A DNA stretch of 35,565 nt from Lachnospiraceae bacterium (lineage in GTDB: Bacteria; Bacillota; Clostridia; Lachnospirales; Lachnospiraceae). The DNA is taken from the NCBI GenBank assembly GCA_900199595.1, contig FZRB01000029.1, forward strand, positions 1 to 35,565, given 5' to 3'. The notes beneath the pieces are model-generated. The model saw only the letters and a list, made by a program, of their open reading frames with translations, had not been told where the DNA came from and made no database searches. This document shows, piece after piece, positions 8,840 to 15,438 of this stretch. Every line of letters starts with the position of its first letter. The stretch's first letter is position 1. A program made the translations under genes and the position numbers.

Positions 8840-8868
8840 ATTATACCACTAATTCCATTTTTTATCTA
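8840..8868 (-). promoter_or_regulatory. Promoter of parAB
   Basis: On the minus strand, TATAAT (8845-8840) is preceded by TG at the extended position and, 17 bp further up, by TAGATA (8868-8863). It lies 39 nt before the parA start codon. Confidence 0.65.
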
Positions 8869-8880
8869 CATGTTTATATA

Positions 8881-8896
8881 TGTTTCACGTGAAACA
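8881..8896. promoter_or_regulatory. parS site 1
   Basis: TGTTTCACGTGAAACA, a perfect 16-bp palindrome matching the Firmicutes ParB-binding consensus. It lies 13 bp upstream of the parAB promoter. Confidence 0.98.
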
Positions 8897-8925
8897 TTTA
8901 TATAAGCTATTAAAAAATATAGAAT

Positions 8926-8941
8926 TGTTTCACGTGAAACA
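8926..8941. promoter_or_regulatory. parS site 2
   Basis: Second perfect copy of TGTTTCACGTGAAACA. The start-to-start distance from site 1 is 45 bp, so two ParB dimers could load close together. Confidence 0.98.
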
Positions 8942-8964
8942 TCATCAAAATGCAATAAACAATA

Positions 8965-9064
8965 TGACACTCTGAAACACGAAGAAATATCATTTTACTA
9001 AAAATAGCTGTTTCCAAATATTACAAAATTGAGAAAATTGCTTTAGCAACGAATCAATCCGTAT
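8965..9064 (+). repeat. Inverted, diverged copy of the parA-argS spacer repeat
   Basis: This segment, from TGACACTCTGAAACACGA to CGAATCAATCCGTAT, aligns along its whole length with the reverse complement of the repeat at 9453-9625 (for example CTGAAACA-GA-GAAATA, AGC-GTTTCC-AAT-TT and GAGAA-ATTGCTTTAGCAA), with scattered substitutions. It is an older copy in opposite orientation. Its last 17 bases recur at 16082-16098. Confidence 0.75.
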
Positions 9065-9168
9065 TTAGCTTTAATGTTAAAAGTCTGTATGCTTCCTGCC
9101 GACAGGAAAATCATATTAAACTTATGAAACCTCATCATAATTTATAAAGTTTTATAATAAGATGTTGG

Positions 9169-9189
9169 TGTCAAAAGTACCTTTTGACA
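9169..9189. repeat. Short perfect inverted repeat at the edge of the repeat block
   Basis: TGTCAAAAG, a 3-base centre, then CTTTTGACA. The arms extend outward as ATGTTG/AACAT. It marks the junction where the direct copies begin and uses the same CTTTTGACA word found at every repeat end. Confidence 0.7.
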
Positions 9190-9461
9190 ACATATGACAT
9201 ACGTATTGCTCCATTGCTAAAGCAATTAGTGCCATATCTCCAGAGAAGATAAGCAAGCCTTGCTTTGCAAGTCTTGGTTCTGCTTTGCATAACGCATCCT
9301 TCGGATCCTCGATTATTGCATAATCGAGGACTGTTCTCGCAATCCTAGAAACATTCGGAAACCGCTAATTTTCTACGAAAATTGCTATTTCCTCATGTTT
9401 CAGCGTGGCATAAAATCAACAAGCTTTTCTTGCAAGCAAGAACGCTTTTTGACTTTTGACA
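9181..9461 (-). repeat. Direct repeat copy 1, carrying a 108-bp extra segment
   Basis: Bases 9181-9227 and 9336-9461 match copy 2 (9453-9499 and 9500-9625) with only a few substitutions. Between them copy 1 has 108 extra bases (9228-9335) that include a 10-bp hairpin CCTCGATTAT-TGC-ATAATCGAGG (9307-9329). Either copy 1 gained an insertion or copy 2 suffered a deletion. Confidence 0.85.
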
Positions 9462-9625
9462 ACATCTGACATACGGATTGCTCCATTGCTAAAGCAATTC
9501 TCGCAATCCTAGAAACATTCGGAAACCGCTAATTTTCTTCGAAAATTGCTATTTCCTCATGTTTCAGCGTGTCATAAAGTCAACAAGCTTTTCTTGCAAG
9601 CAAGAACGCTTTTTGACTTTTGACA
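9453..9625 (-). repeat. Direct repeat copy 2
   Basis: About 173 bp from CTTTTGACAACAT to GACTTTTGACA. The last 127 bases (9499-9625) match 9335-9461 with very few differences. The shared CTTTTGACA word overlaps the end of copy 1, so the copies are head-to-tail. Confidence 0.88.
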
Positions 9626-9654
9626 CTTATGTCATTATAAATATAAAAACTAAA

Positions 9655-9686
9655 AACCGGAATGTTTCACGTGAAACATTCCGGTT
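9655..9686 (-). terminator. argS terminator whose stem contains parS site 3
   Basis: A perfect 32-bp palindrome: arms AACCGGAATGTTTCAC and GTGAAACATTCCGGTT. In the argS direction it begins 7 nt after the stop codon and is followed by TTTTAGTTTTTA, so it has the form of an intrinsic terminator. Its central 16 bp are an exact parS site. With a fully palindromic core the RNA loop must open a few central pairs. Confidence 0.85.
9663..9678. promoter_or_regulatory. parS site 3
   Basis: Third perfect TGTTTCACGTGAAACA, about 740 bp from site 2, lying exactly at the centre of the argS terminator palindrome. Confidence 0.97.
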
Positions 9687-9693
9687 AAAACAA

Positions 9694-11391
9694 TTACATT
9701 CGTTCTACACAACCTATACCAAGTAGATCTAACGAATCCTTAAGAATCCTTCTAGTTATATATGTAACAAGACATCTAGAATCTCGAACATTTTTCTCAT
9801 CAACAGCAATTCTGTTATCAGTATAGAATCTATTAAATGCCTGTGCAAGATCAACTGCATATCTCGCAACAACTGATGGTTCATATCTATCAGCGGCTTC
9901 AGATATAATAGAAGGAAACTTATCAATTTCCTTTAATAAATCAACTGAAGCAGTATCAGTTAAAACGTTATAATCGATATCAACAGAAGGGGCAAAATCT
10001 TCAACATTTCTAAGTATACTGGAGCATCTTGCATATGTATACTGAACATATGGTCCAGTTTCCCCTTCGAAACTTGTAATATGTTCCCACTTAAAGGAAA
10101 CATCTTTAATTCTCTGGTTATATAAATCATTGAAGATAACAGCACCTACACCAACTATTCTGCTGGCTTCTTCCTTTTCCTCATCAGAAAGATCAGGATT
10201 TTTCTCATTAATTATCTCCTTAATCTTACTTATTGCTTCCTTAAGAATATCCTCAGCATATATAACATTACCACCACGTGTAGAAAGCTTTTCTCCACCA
10301 AGACTTACAAGACCATAAGGAATATGAATTAAACTATCTTTAGCCCAATCATTTCCAAGAAGTTCCATAACCTTGAAAACCTGAGCAAAATGAAGTTTTT
10401 GTTCCTGACCGGTTACATATAAACATTTAGTAAAGTTATATGTTTTCTTTCTATATTCTACAGCTGCAATATCTCTTGTAGCATAAATAGAACTACCATC
10501 ATTTTTTAATATAAGACAAGGAGCCATATCATATTCAGATAGATCTACTATTTTAGCTCCTTCACTATCTTGTAATAGTCCGTGGTCTTCCAGTTCAGAA
10601 ACAACATCATCTGTCATATCTCTGTAGAAGCTTTCTCCGGTGAAATGATCAAACTCCATATTCATAAGCTTATAGGTACGCTTAAATTCCTCAAGACTAA
10701 TATCAAAAAACCATTTCCATATTTTTAATGCTTCTTCGTCTCCTGTCTCCATTTTATGAAACCAGGCTCTAGCCTCATCCTCAAGTTCCGGATTCTTATC
10801 AGCCTCCTCATGGAAAAGAACATATATTCTCATAAGTTCTTCTATTCCTTTTTCTTTTATAGCTTCTTCAGAACCCCAATTCTTATATGCAACTATAAGT
10901 TTACCAAACTGTGTTCCCCAATCACCCAAATGATTTATTCTTTCAACATTATATCCAAGCTTAGTAAAAATCTTATATAAAGAATTACCTATAACAGTGG
11001 TACGAAGATGACCAACATGGAAATTCTTAGCTACATTAGGAGAAGAGTAGTCTATACAAATAGTTTTACTATTTCCTTCATCTGAAGAACCATATGAATC
11101 CTCTATACTTCTTTCGATAACACCCTTTGCATATGCATCCTTTTTAGTAAAAAAATTAATATATGCACCCTGAACTTCTATTTTTTCTATATAATCTGGG
11201 CATGCTATGCTATCCTTTATATCAGCCGCTATCTGTTGAGGTGCTTTTCTAAGTTCCTTTGCAAGTCTAAAACATGGAAATGCATAATCACCAAGTTCAG
11301 GCTTAGGAGGCTGCTCAAGGAATTGTTCTATTTGATTCTTATCAAGAACATCAATAGCATTATCGAGTAAAGTTATTATTTTATCTTTCAT
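9694..11391 (-). CDS. argS: Arginyl-tRNA synthetase
   Basis: 565 aa, normal length. A class I synthetase charging tRNA-Arg. The N-terminal Add-1 domain occupies about residues 1-85. The HIGH signature is in SPNVAKNFHVGHLRTT (117-132), and the KMSKS-equivalent loop reads GEKLSTRGGNV at about 355, the MSTR-like form common in ArgRS. The C-terminal DALR anticodon-binding domain ends in GCVERM. The start chosen is ATG at 11391, 6 nt after GGAG; an in-frame ATG four codons upstream contains that Shine-Dalgarno. It is 59 bp downstream of the coiled-coil gene and may share its transcript. Its 3' end runs into a terminator built on a parS palindrome. Confidence 0.97.
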   Translation of the reverse strand: MKDKIITLLDNAIDVLDKNQIEQFLEQPPKPELGDYAFPCFRLAKELRKAPQQIAADIKDSIACPDYIEKIEVQGAYINFFTKKDAYAKGVIERSIEDSYGSSDEGNSKTICIDYSSPNVAKNFHVGHLRTTVIGNSLYKIFTKLGYNVERINHLGDWGTQFGKLIVAYKNWGSEEAIKEKGIEELMRIYVLFHEEADKNPELEDEARAWFHKMETGDEEALKIWKWFFDISLEEFKRTYKLMNMEFDHFTGESFYRDMTDDVVSELEDHGLLQDSEGAKIVDLSEYDMAPCLILKNDGSSIYATRDIAAVEYRKKTYNFTKCLYVTGQEQKLHFAQVFKVMELLGNDWAKDSLIHIPYGLVSLGGEKLSTRGGNVIYAEDILKEAISKIKEIINEKNPDLSDEEKEEASRIVGVGAVIFNDLYNQRIKDVSFKWEHITSFEGETGPYVQYTYARCSSILRNVEDFAPSVDIDYNVLTDTASVDLLKEIDKFPSIISEAADRYEPSVVARYAVDLAQAFNRFYTDNRIAVDEKNVRDSRCLVTYITRRILKDSLDLLGIGCVERM

Positions 11392-11450
11392 TTCAATCTC
11401 CATTATTTTAATTAGTTAATATCTATACAAGTATCATGTATATTGTATAA

Positions 11451-11954
11451 TTAATCATTAAGAAATGCTTCAAGATCTATAAACTCATCATCTTCATCAT
11501 TATCCGAATCAGATGAAGCATTATATTCATCAGCTGTTTCCTTATTGATGTATTTTATTTCTATATCTCCTGAATAAATCTTTTGAATAACCTTTTTAGC
11601 TTTAATCAATCGATTAATTCTTTTTGCAATATTACGAAGATAAGCAGTTTCTTCTTCTATACGATCTTCTAAATAATCCTGTGAATTTGTTAATTCTTCT
11701 ATTTCTGAAATAATTTTAGTTTCTTTATCATTTATATTTCTTTTTTCAGGAATAGGGCTAAAAACATTTTTTCTAAAATCATTACCTTGTGAGTATATAC
11801 TTTTTGTTCTATTTAACTCATCAAGCTTTATATTTATTTCAAATAGTTTTTCTTTATATTCCTGTAACCTGGCTTCATGCTGTGAAAAGAGCTTATTAAA
11901 ATATGTTAAGGTTTCTTCGTTTGAATCTGATATATATTTAAATTCACTTATCAT
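11451..11954 (-). CDS. Coiled-coil protein of unknown function
   Basis: 167 aa. Predicted to be almost entirely helical and charged. One coiled coil spans about residues 12-52 (LTYFNKLFSQHEARLQEYKE onward) and a second about 75-125 (KIISEIEELTNSQDYLEDRI onward), ending in an acidic tail (SDSDNDEDDEFIDLEAFLND). There is no membrane segment or signal peptide. The start ATG at 11954 lies 1 nt beyond the stop of the carboxypeptidase gene and follows GAGG by 9 nt, so I use it rather than in-frame ATGs inside that gene. Family not recognised. Tight coupling to a cell-wall enzyme gene suggests, but does not show, an envelope or division role. Confidence 0.72.
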   Translation of the reverse strand: MISEFKYISDSNEETLTYFNKLFSQHEARLQEYKEKLFEINIKLDELNRTKSIYSQGNDFRKNVFSPIPEKRNINDKETKIISEIEELTNSQDYLEDRIEEETAYLRNIAKRINRLIKAKKVIQKIYSGDIEIKYINKETADEYNASSDSDNDEDDEFIDLEAFLND

Positions 11955-11955
11955 A

Positions 11956-13419
11956 TTACTTATCCTCTTTCTTATTTTGTTCAGCTTCCTTCTGAAGTTC
12001 TTTATTTCTTCTGGCATCTCTTTTGATTGGATAATACTTGATATTTTTCTTAGTATCCTTAGCCACCTGCCACCTATGTACTATAACAAGTATTATTATC
12101 AGGAGTACAGAGATAATAAGAATAATTAATATCTTGATTATCAACCAAACATATTCTATTATTTCTTTATCTTTTTCTTCAGGCTTTACACGATCTCTCA
12201 AAGCATCCGTAGAAGACGCCGTTATTGATGGAATAGTAGTAGTAATATCTGTAAAACCTATTACCTCGTCATTATAAACAAATTCTATTTTACCGGCAAC
12301 TGACTGTTCCGGTTTAGCATAATAGGTTATCCTTTTTAATATATCCTCATCATTTATATATGATCTTGTATAAAAAGAATAATTATGGTTTACATAATAT
12401 TTTAACAACTCATGATTCATATCATTATAATAATTGTCAAGAATCAGAATATCTTCTTTATTATTTTCGTTAATATCATAATTAAACAGAGGTTTACATA
12501 ATCTATATTTGTTAAAACAAAACTCATCAACTTTAATTGTATCTAAATATGATTCAGTAGTAGGGTCACATTTTAATACAACAGTACAAAGCCTTCTACC
12601 GTCTTTTTCAGCATATGAAATGAGAGTAGCTAGAGAGGTTTCTGTATAACCGGTTTTTCCACCTGTACAATGCTCGTAATAATATTCACCATTTCCCTCG
12701 TAGATCAGCCTGTTTTCCTGCCAAAGAACTCTTTCTTCATTTTTATTAGTTTTTGGAATCTCATAACTCTGAGATGAGATAAGCTTTTTAAACTCCGGAT
12801 ACTGATATGCAGCTATACCTATTAAAGCCATATCATAGGCTGTAGTATAATGATCTTCATTTTGTAGACCGTTAGGATTTACAAAATGTGAGGATCTACA
12901 TCCAAGTTCTCTTGCAGTCTGATTCATCATATCTGCAAAGCCTTCGGTAGATCCACCTATATATTCTGCAATAGTAAGAGCACATTCATTTCCGGAATTA
13001 AGCATCATACCATAGAGAGCATCTCTCAGAGTAAGCTTTTCCCCTGATGCAAGACCTATAGAGGAACTTCCTTCTTCAACCTGTTTCATTACATTATCAG
13101 ATACTGTAAGAACATCATTTACGTTACCATTTTTAACAGCAAGCAGGCAGGTTAGTACTTTTGTTATGCTGGCAGGATACCTTTTATCATAAGCATTCTT
13201 TTCATATAATATATCACCGGTATCCATATCCATGACAATAGCTGACTGAGCATTTATCTTTGGAGCATCTGAAGGAATAAACTCTGCATCAGTTGCACTT
13301 GCATTTCCCGGAATAGAAGAAGCTTCTTTATTTCTTGCTTCAACGGGAATATTTATAAAAGAACATATAATAACAGCTAATAATATAACTGAAATAATCT
13401 TTTTATATTTTGTTAACAT
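11956..13419 (-). CDS. D-alanyl-D-alanine carboxypeptidase (peptidase S11, DacF-like)
   Basis: 487 aa. A secreted penicillin-binding protein that trims the terminal D-Ala of peptidoglycan stem peptides. Signal peptide 1-29 (KKIISVILLAVIICSFIN, then VEA). Active-site motifs are SITK (84-87, nucleophile S84), SGN (142-144) and KTG (255-257), all intact. A second, PBP5-C-like region follows to about 395. A C-terminal membrane helix (about 420-447) and a basic tail then anchor it, unlike PBP5's amphipathic anchor. ATG follows AAAGGATT by 5 nt. A promoter with TTGTAC and GATAAT 17 bp apart lies at 13483-13455. It is coupled to the coiled-coil gene downstream. Confidence 0.93.
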   Translation of the reverse strand: MLTKYKKIISVILLAVIICSFINIPVEARNKEASSIPGNASATDAEFIPSDAPKINAQSAIVMDMDTGDILYEKNAYDKRYPASITKVLTCLLAVKNGNVNDVLTVSDNVMKQVEEGSSSIGLASGEKLTLRDALYGMMLNSGNECALTIAEYIGGSTEGFADMMNQTARELGCRSSHFVNPNGLQNEDHYTTAYDMALIGIAAYQYPEFKKLISSQSYEIPKTNKNEERVLWQENRLIYEGNGEYYYEHCTGGKTGYTETSLATLISYAEKDGRRLCTVVLKCDPTTESYLDTIKVDEFCFNKYRLCKPLFNYDINENNKEDILILDNYYNDMNHELLKYYVNHNYSFYTRSYINDEDILKRITYYAKPEQSVAGKIEFVYNDEVIGFTDITTTIPSITASSTDALRDRVKPEEKDKEIIEYVWLIIKILIILIISVLLIIILVIVHRWQVAKDTKKNIKYYPIKRDARRNKELQKEAEQNKKEDK

Positions 13420-13454
13420 TCTACAATCCTTTGAATAAAATCACAGTATCCTTA

Positions 13455-13483
13455 ATTATCCTACTTTTTCATTAAAAGTACAA
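13455..13483 (-). promoter_or_regulatory. Promoter of the carboxypeptidase gene
   Basis: On the minus strand, TTGTAC (13483-13478) and GATAAT (13460-13455) are 17 bp apart, 35 nt before the start codon. Confidence 0.55.
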
Positions 13484-13559
13484 CAGCTTTTTGACTTTCA
13501 CTAATAAATACGCTATATTATTGTTTCAAACTATAAATCTATCATAGTATACTTTGTTG

Positions 13560-13796
13560 TACATAATTTGTAATTATATACTCATGAATCACGCTAGTGA
13601 TTTTCTAAATTCTTTGAGACACCTTCTGCGAGTTAAAAACCGCTCGGCTTTAACTCGTCCAAATGCCCTTTATCATATAAGGAAGGCATTTGGACTTCAA
13701 ACAATATCGCTCGCGGTATAACTCGCGAAGCTATCTCTTCGAATTTGACGAAAATCAAGCTATCGATTCATTGAGTATATAATCACAAATTATGTA
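13560..13796. mobile_element. MITE-like long imperfect palindrome
   Basis: 237 bp with 31-32-bp terminal inverted repeats: the left arm starts TACATAATTTGT (13560), the right arm ends ACAAATTATGTA (13796), with one substitution and one indel in the arms. The interior is also palindromic overall, centred on a perfect 11-bp stem GTCCAAATGCC / GGCATTTGGAC (13658-13695). No ORF of note. This fits a miniature inverted-repeat element or a dispersed palindrome; no clear target-site duplication was seen. Confidence 0.65.
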
Positions 13797-13808
13797 TATA
13801 CGTATCGT

Positions 13809-14007
13809 CGCGAGCAAGCTAACGTTGCAGGACACGAGTGTATGCCTGAGAGACCGTTTCGGGTCTCGGCGCTTAGCGATTCAGACATCTGCTTTGGCAG
13901 GTGGCTGAGAGCTTAGCGAGCGAAGCGACCGCTAGGGGTACCCGAACCGTACGAGAGTAGAGTCTCTCAGGTATATCATCTCGTGACTGCAAGTCAAGCT
14001 TGCCGCG
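13809..14007. repeat. Second long GC-rich imperfect palindrome upstream of trmB
   Basis: Outer arms CGCGAGCAAGCT and AGCTTGCCGCG continue inward through TTGCAGG/CTGCAAG and CACGAG/CTCGTG to a perfect 10-bp pair CCTGAGAGAC (13845-13854) / GTCTCTCAGG (13962-13971). Inside, CATCTGC-TTTG-GCAGGTG forms the tip. It is much richer in G+C than the flanks and lies 12 bp from the first palindrome. It could fold as a cruciform or structured RNA. Confidence 0.65.
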
Positions 14008-14027
14008 GAAATAATCTAAAATAGTAT
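14000..14027 (+). promoter_or_regulatory. Candidate promoter of trmB
   Basis: TTGCCG (14000-14005), a 16-bp spacer and TAGTAT (14022-14027) lie just before the trmB Shine-Dalgarno AGGAGA. The -35 element is inside the right arm of the second palindrome. Confidence 0.4.
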
Positions 14028-14043
14028 ACATTAGGAGAATATT

Positions 14044-14685
14044 ATGAGACTGAGAAATATACCCGGTGCACGTGAAGCTATTGCCGAAAGTCCTTTTGTT
14101 GTTCATGATGAAGAAAGTATGAAAGGAAAATGGCACGACTTTTTTGGAAATGATAACCCTATTCATATTGAAATAGGAATGGGTAAGGGTACCTATATAA
14201 TGGAATCCGCTAAAAGAAACCCTAACATAAACTATATTGGAATTGAAAAGTATTCGAGTGTTCTTCTTAGAGCTCTGGAAAAAAGGGAAGAGGAGAGTAA
14301 TCTGAATAATCTCATCTTTATTAGAATGGATGCAGAATATATAGAAAATGTATTTGCTCCTGATGAAGTGGATAATATTTTTCTTAATTTTTCTGATCCC
14401 TGGCCAAAAGACAGAAATGCAAAAAGAAGACTTACCTCTACCAGATTTCTTGATAGATATGAACACATAATGAAAAAAAGTGGAAAAGTAACTTTCAAAA
14501 CAGATAATAATGATCTTTTTGATTTTTCATTGGAATCTGCAAAAGAAAAAGGATGGGAGATTGTTATTATGACAAGAGATCTCCATAAATCTGAATATAA
14601 CGAAGGAAATATAATGACTGAATATGAAAAGAAGTTTTCTGGACTTGGTCATAAGATAAATATGATGGTTATAAAGATGCCATAA
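14044..14685 (+). CDS. trmB: tRNA (guanine-N7-)-methyltransferase
   Basis: 213 aa. Makes m7G46 in the variable loop of tRNAs with SAM. The SAM motif is IHIEIGMGKGTYI (about 40-52), followed by NYIGIEKYSSVLLRALEK, and the family signature FLNFSDPWPKDRNAKRRL lies at about 117-134 with the catalytic Asp. The length is as expected. ATG follows AGGAGA by 5 nt. It is on the plus strand against the local trend and sits immediately downstream of two long palindromes, with its stop 18 bp from the convergent Lgt-like gene. The palindromes may have brought or altered its promoter; this is inference. Confidence 0.96.
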   Translation: MRLRNIPGAREAIAESPFVVHDEESMKGKWHDFFGNDNPIHIEIGMGKGTYIMESAKRNPNINYIGIEKYSSVLLRALEKREEESNLNNLIFIRMDAEYIENVFAPDEVDNIFLNFSDPWPKDRNAKRRLTSTRFLDRYEHIMKKSGKVTFKTDNNDLFDFSLESAKEKGWEIVIMTRDLHKSEYNEGNIMTEYEKKFSGLGHKINMMVIKMP

Positions 14686-14703
14686 TAGGAAGTAAATTAT
14701 AAT

Positions 14704-15399
14704 TTATTCTTCATTAATTATTCTTCCTGTAAATCTAATAAATATAACACCTGCTGCTGCTATGATCCAGACCAGTATCTGATAATTTGAGATGATTCCA
14801 ATATGAGATTCTCGAAGATATTCAAGACCCGTTTTAGCTGCAGCAGATAGTAATAGTGTGATTGAAGCAACTGTAAGCTTTTTATCAGATTTAAAAAATA
14901 GTATTATACCTATTATAAATATAACTATAAAAACAACGGTTTCCGTAAGCTGTATAGGAAAATAACTTATATTTCCCTTTGAGGCATATGTAATATTTAT
15001 AACTCCATTGTATGGAATTCCATTGCAGCAGCCTGCTATATGGCATCCTATTTTTGAAAGTCCATACATCAATGGTGAAACAATTATCCATGCAGATAAT
15101 GATTCTTTTAAATGATCTCTATGAATAAGTGCAGAAGCAGAAGCTCCTATCAATAGTCCAAGCGCACCTCCTGCTCCTACAAATCCAACCTTTCTTATAT
15201 CTCCCGAAAGAACGATTGAAGTAACAGCTGAACAAACGATAATAGAAACAAATGTAAGTATAGCTGTTAATAAAATAGTCTCATTTTTAACTCCGGATTT
15301 TTTCATCATAAAACAGGCAATAAACATGCCTGTTATTATTGATAAAAATACTATTGGTCCATAAAATGTATATTCTAATTCCGGAATATAAATATTCAA
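14704..15399 (-). CDS. Lgt-family (prolipoprotein diacylglyceryl transferase-like) membrane protein
   Basis: 231 aa, shorter than canonical Lgt (about 260-290). Seven or so hydrophobic segments span the protein. Lgt-like landmarks occur in order: GFVGAGGALGLLIG (about 73-86), GLSKIGCHIAGCCNGIPY (about 113-130), FPIQLTETV matching the PxQLYE strand, and EYLRES near the C terminus. The GCxxxGCCNG form is typical of short Lgt-superfamily proteins and differs from the GRxGNFxNGE form of the housekeeping enzyme, so it may be a paralogue with another acyl-transfer role. ATG follows AAGGAG by 10 nt. It is convergent with trmB and 39 bp downstream of the Asn/Gln-rich membrane protein gene, so the two may be co-transcribed. 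Confidence 0.8.
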   Translation of the reverse strand: MNIYIPELEYTFYGPIVFLSIITGMFIACFMMKKSGVKNETILLTAILTFVSIIVCSAVTSIVLSGDIRKVGFVGAGGALGLLIGASASALIHRDHLKESLSAWIIVSPLMYGLSKIGCHIAGCCNGIPYNGVINITYASKGNISYFPIQLTETVVFIVIFIIGIILFFKSDKKLTVASITLLLSAAAKTGLEYLRESHIGIISNYQILVWIIAAAGVIFIRFTGRIINEE

Positions 15400-15438
15400 A
15401 ACATACTCCTTACAAATGGTAAAACACTATCTAAAGAA

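Larger units (their letters stand above)
8801..9693. other. Long noncoding spacer between parA and argS with parS sites and repeats
   Basis: No credible gene lies in these 893 bases. The spacer holds the parAB promoter (8840-8868), three parS sites (8881, 8926, 9663), an inverted repeat TGTCAAAAG-TAC-CTTTTGACA at 9169-9189, two direct copies and one inverted diverged copy of a dispersed repeat, and the argS terminator. Stop codons are frequent in all frames. Confidence 0.85.

Noticed and set aside
10270-10310. Degenerate KMSKS motif in ArgS as a sign of inactivity
   Set aside because: ArgRS enzymes often have MSTR-like or divergent KMSKS loops, and the rest of the protein is intact.
11392-11450. 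T-box leader for argS (and 6415-6500 for serS)
   Set aside because: Both spacers are far shorter than a T-box and lack its conserved sequence.
13801-14010. Possible tRNA or rRNA-like structured gene
   Set aside because: The stems are palindromic across the whole segment. No cloverleaf, T-arm consensus or anticodon loop fits.
13873-14466. Long minus-strand open frame opposite trmB
   Set aside because: It runs through a palindromic repeat and antisense to trmB, has no ribosome binding site and shows low-complexity hydrophobic composition.
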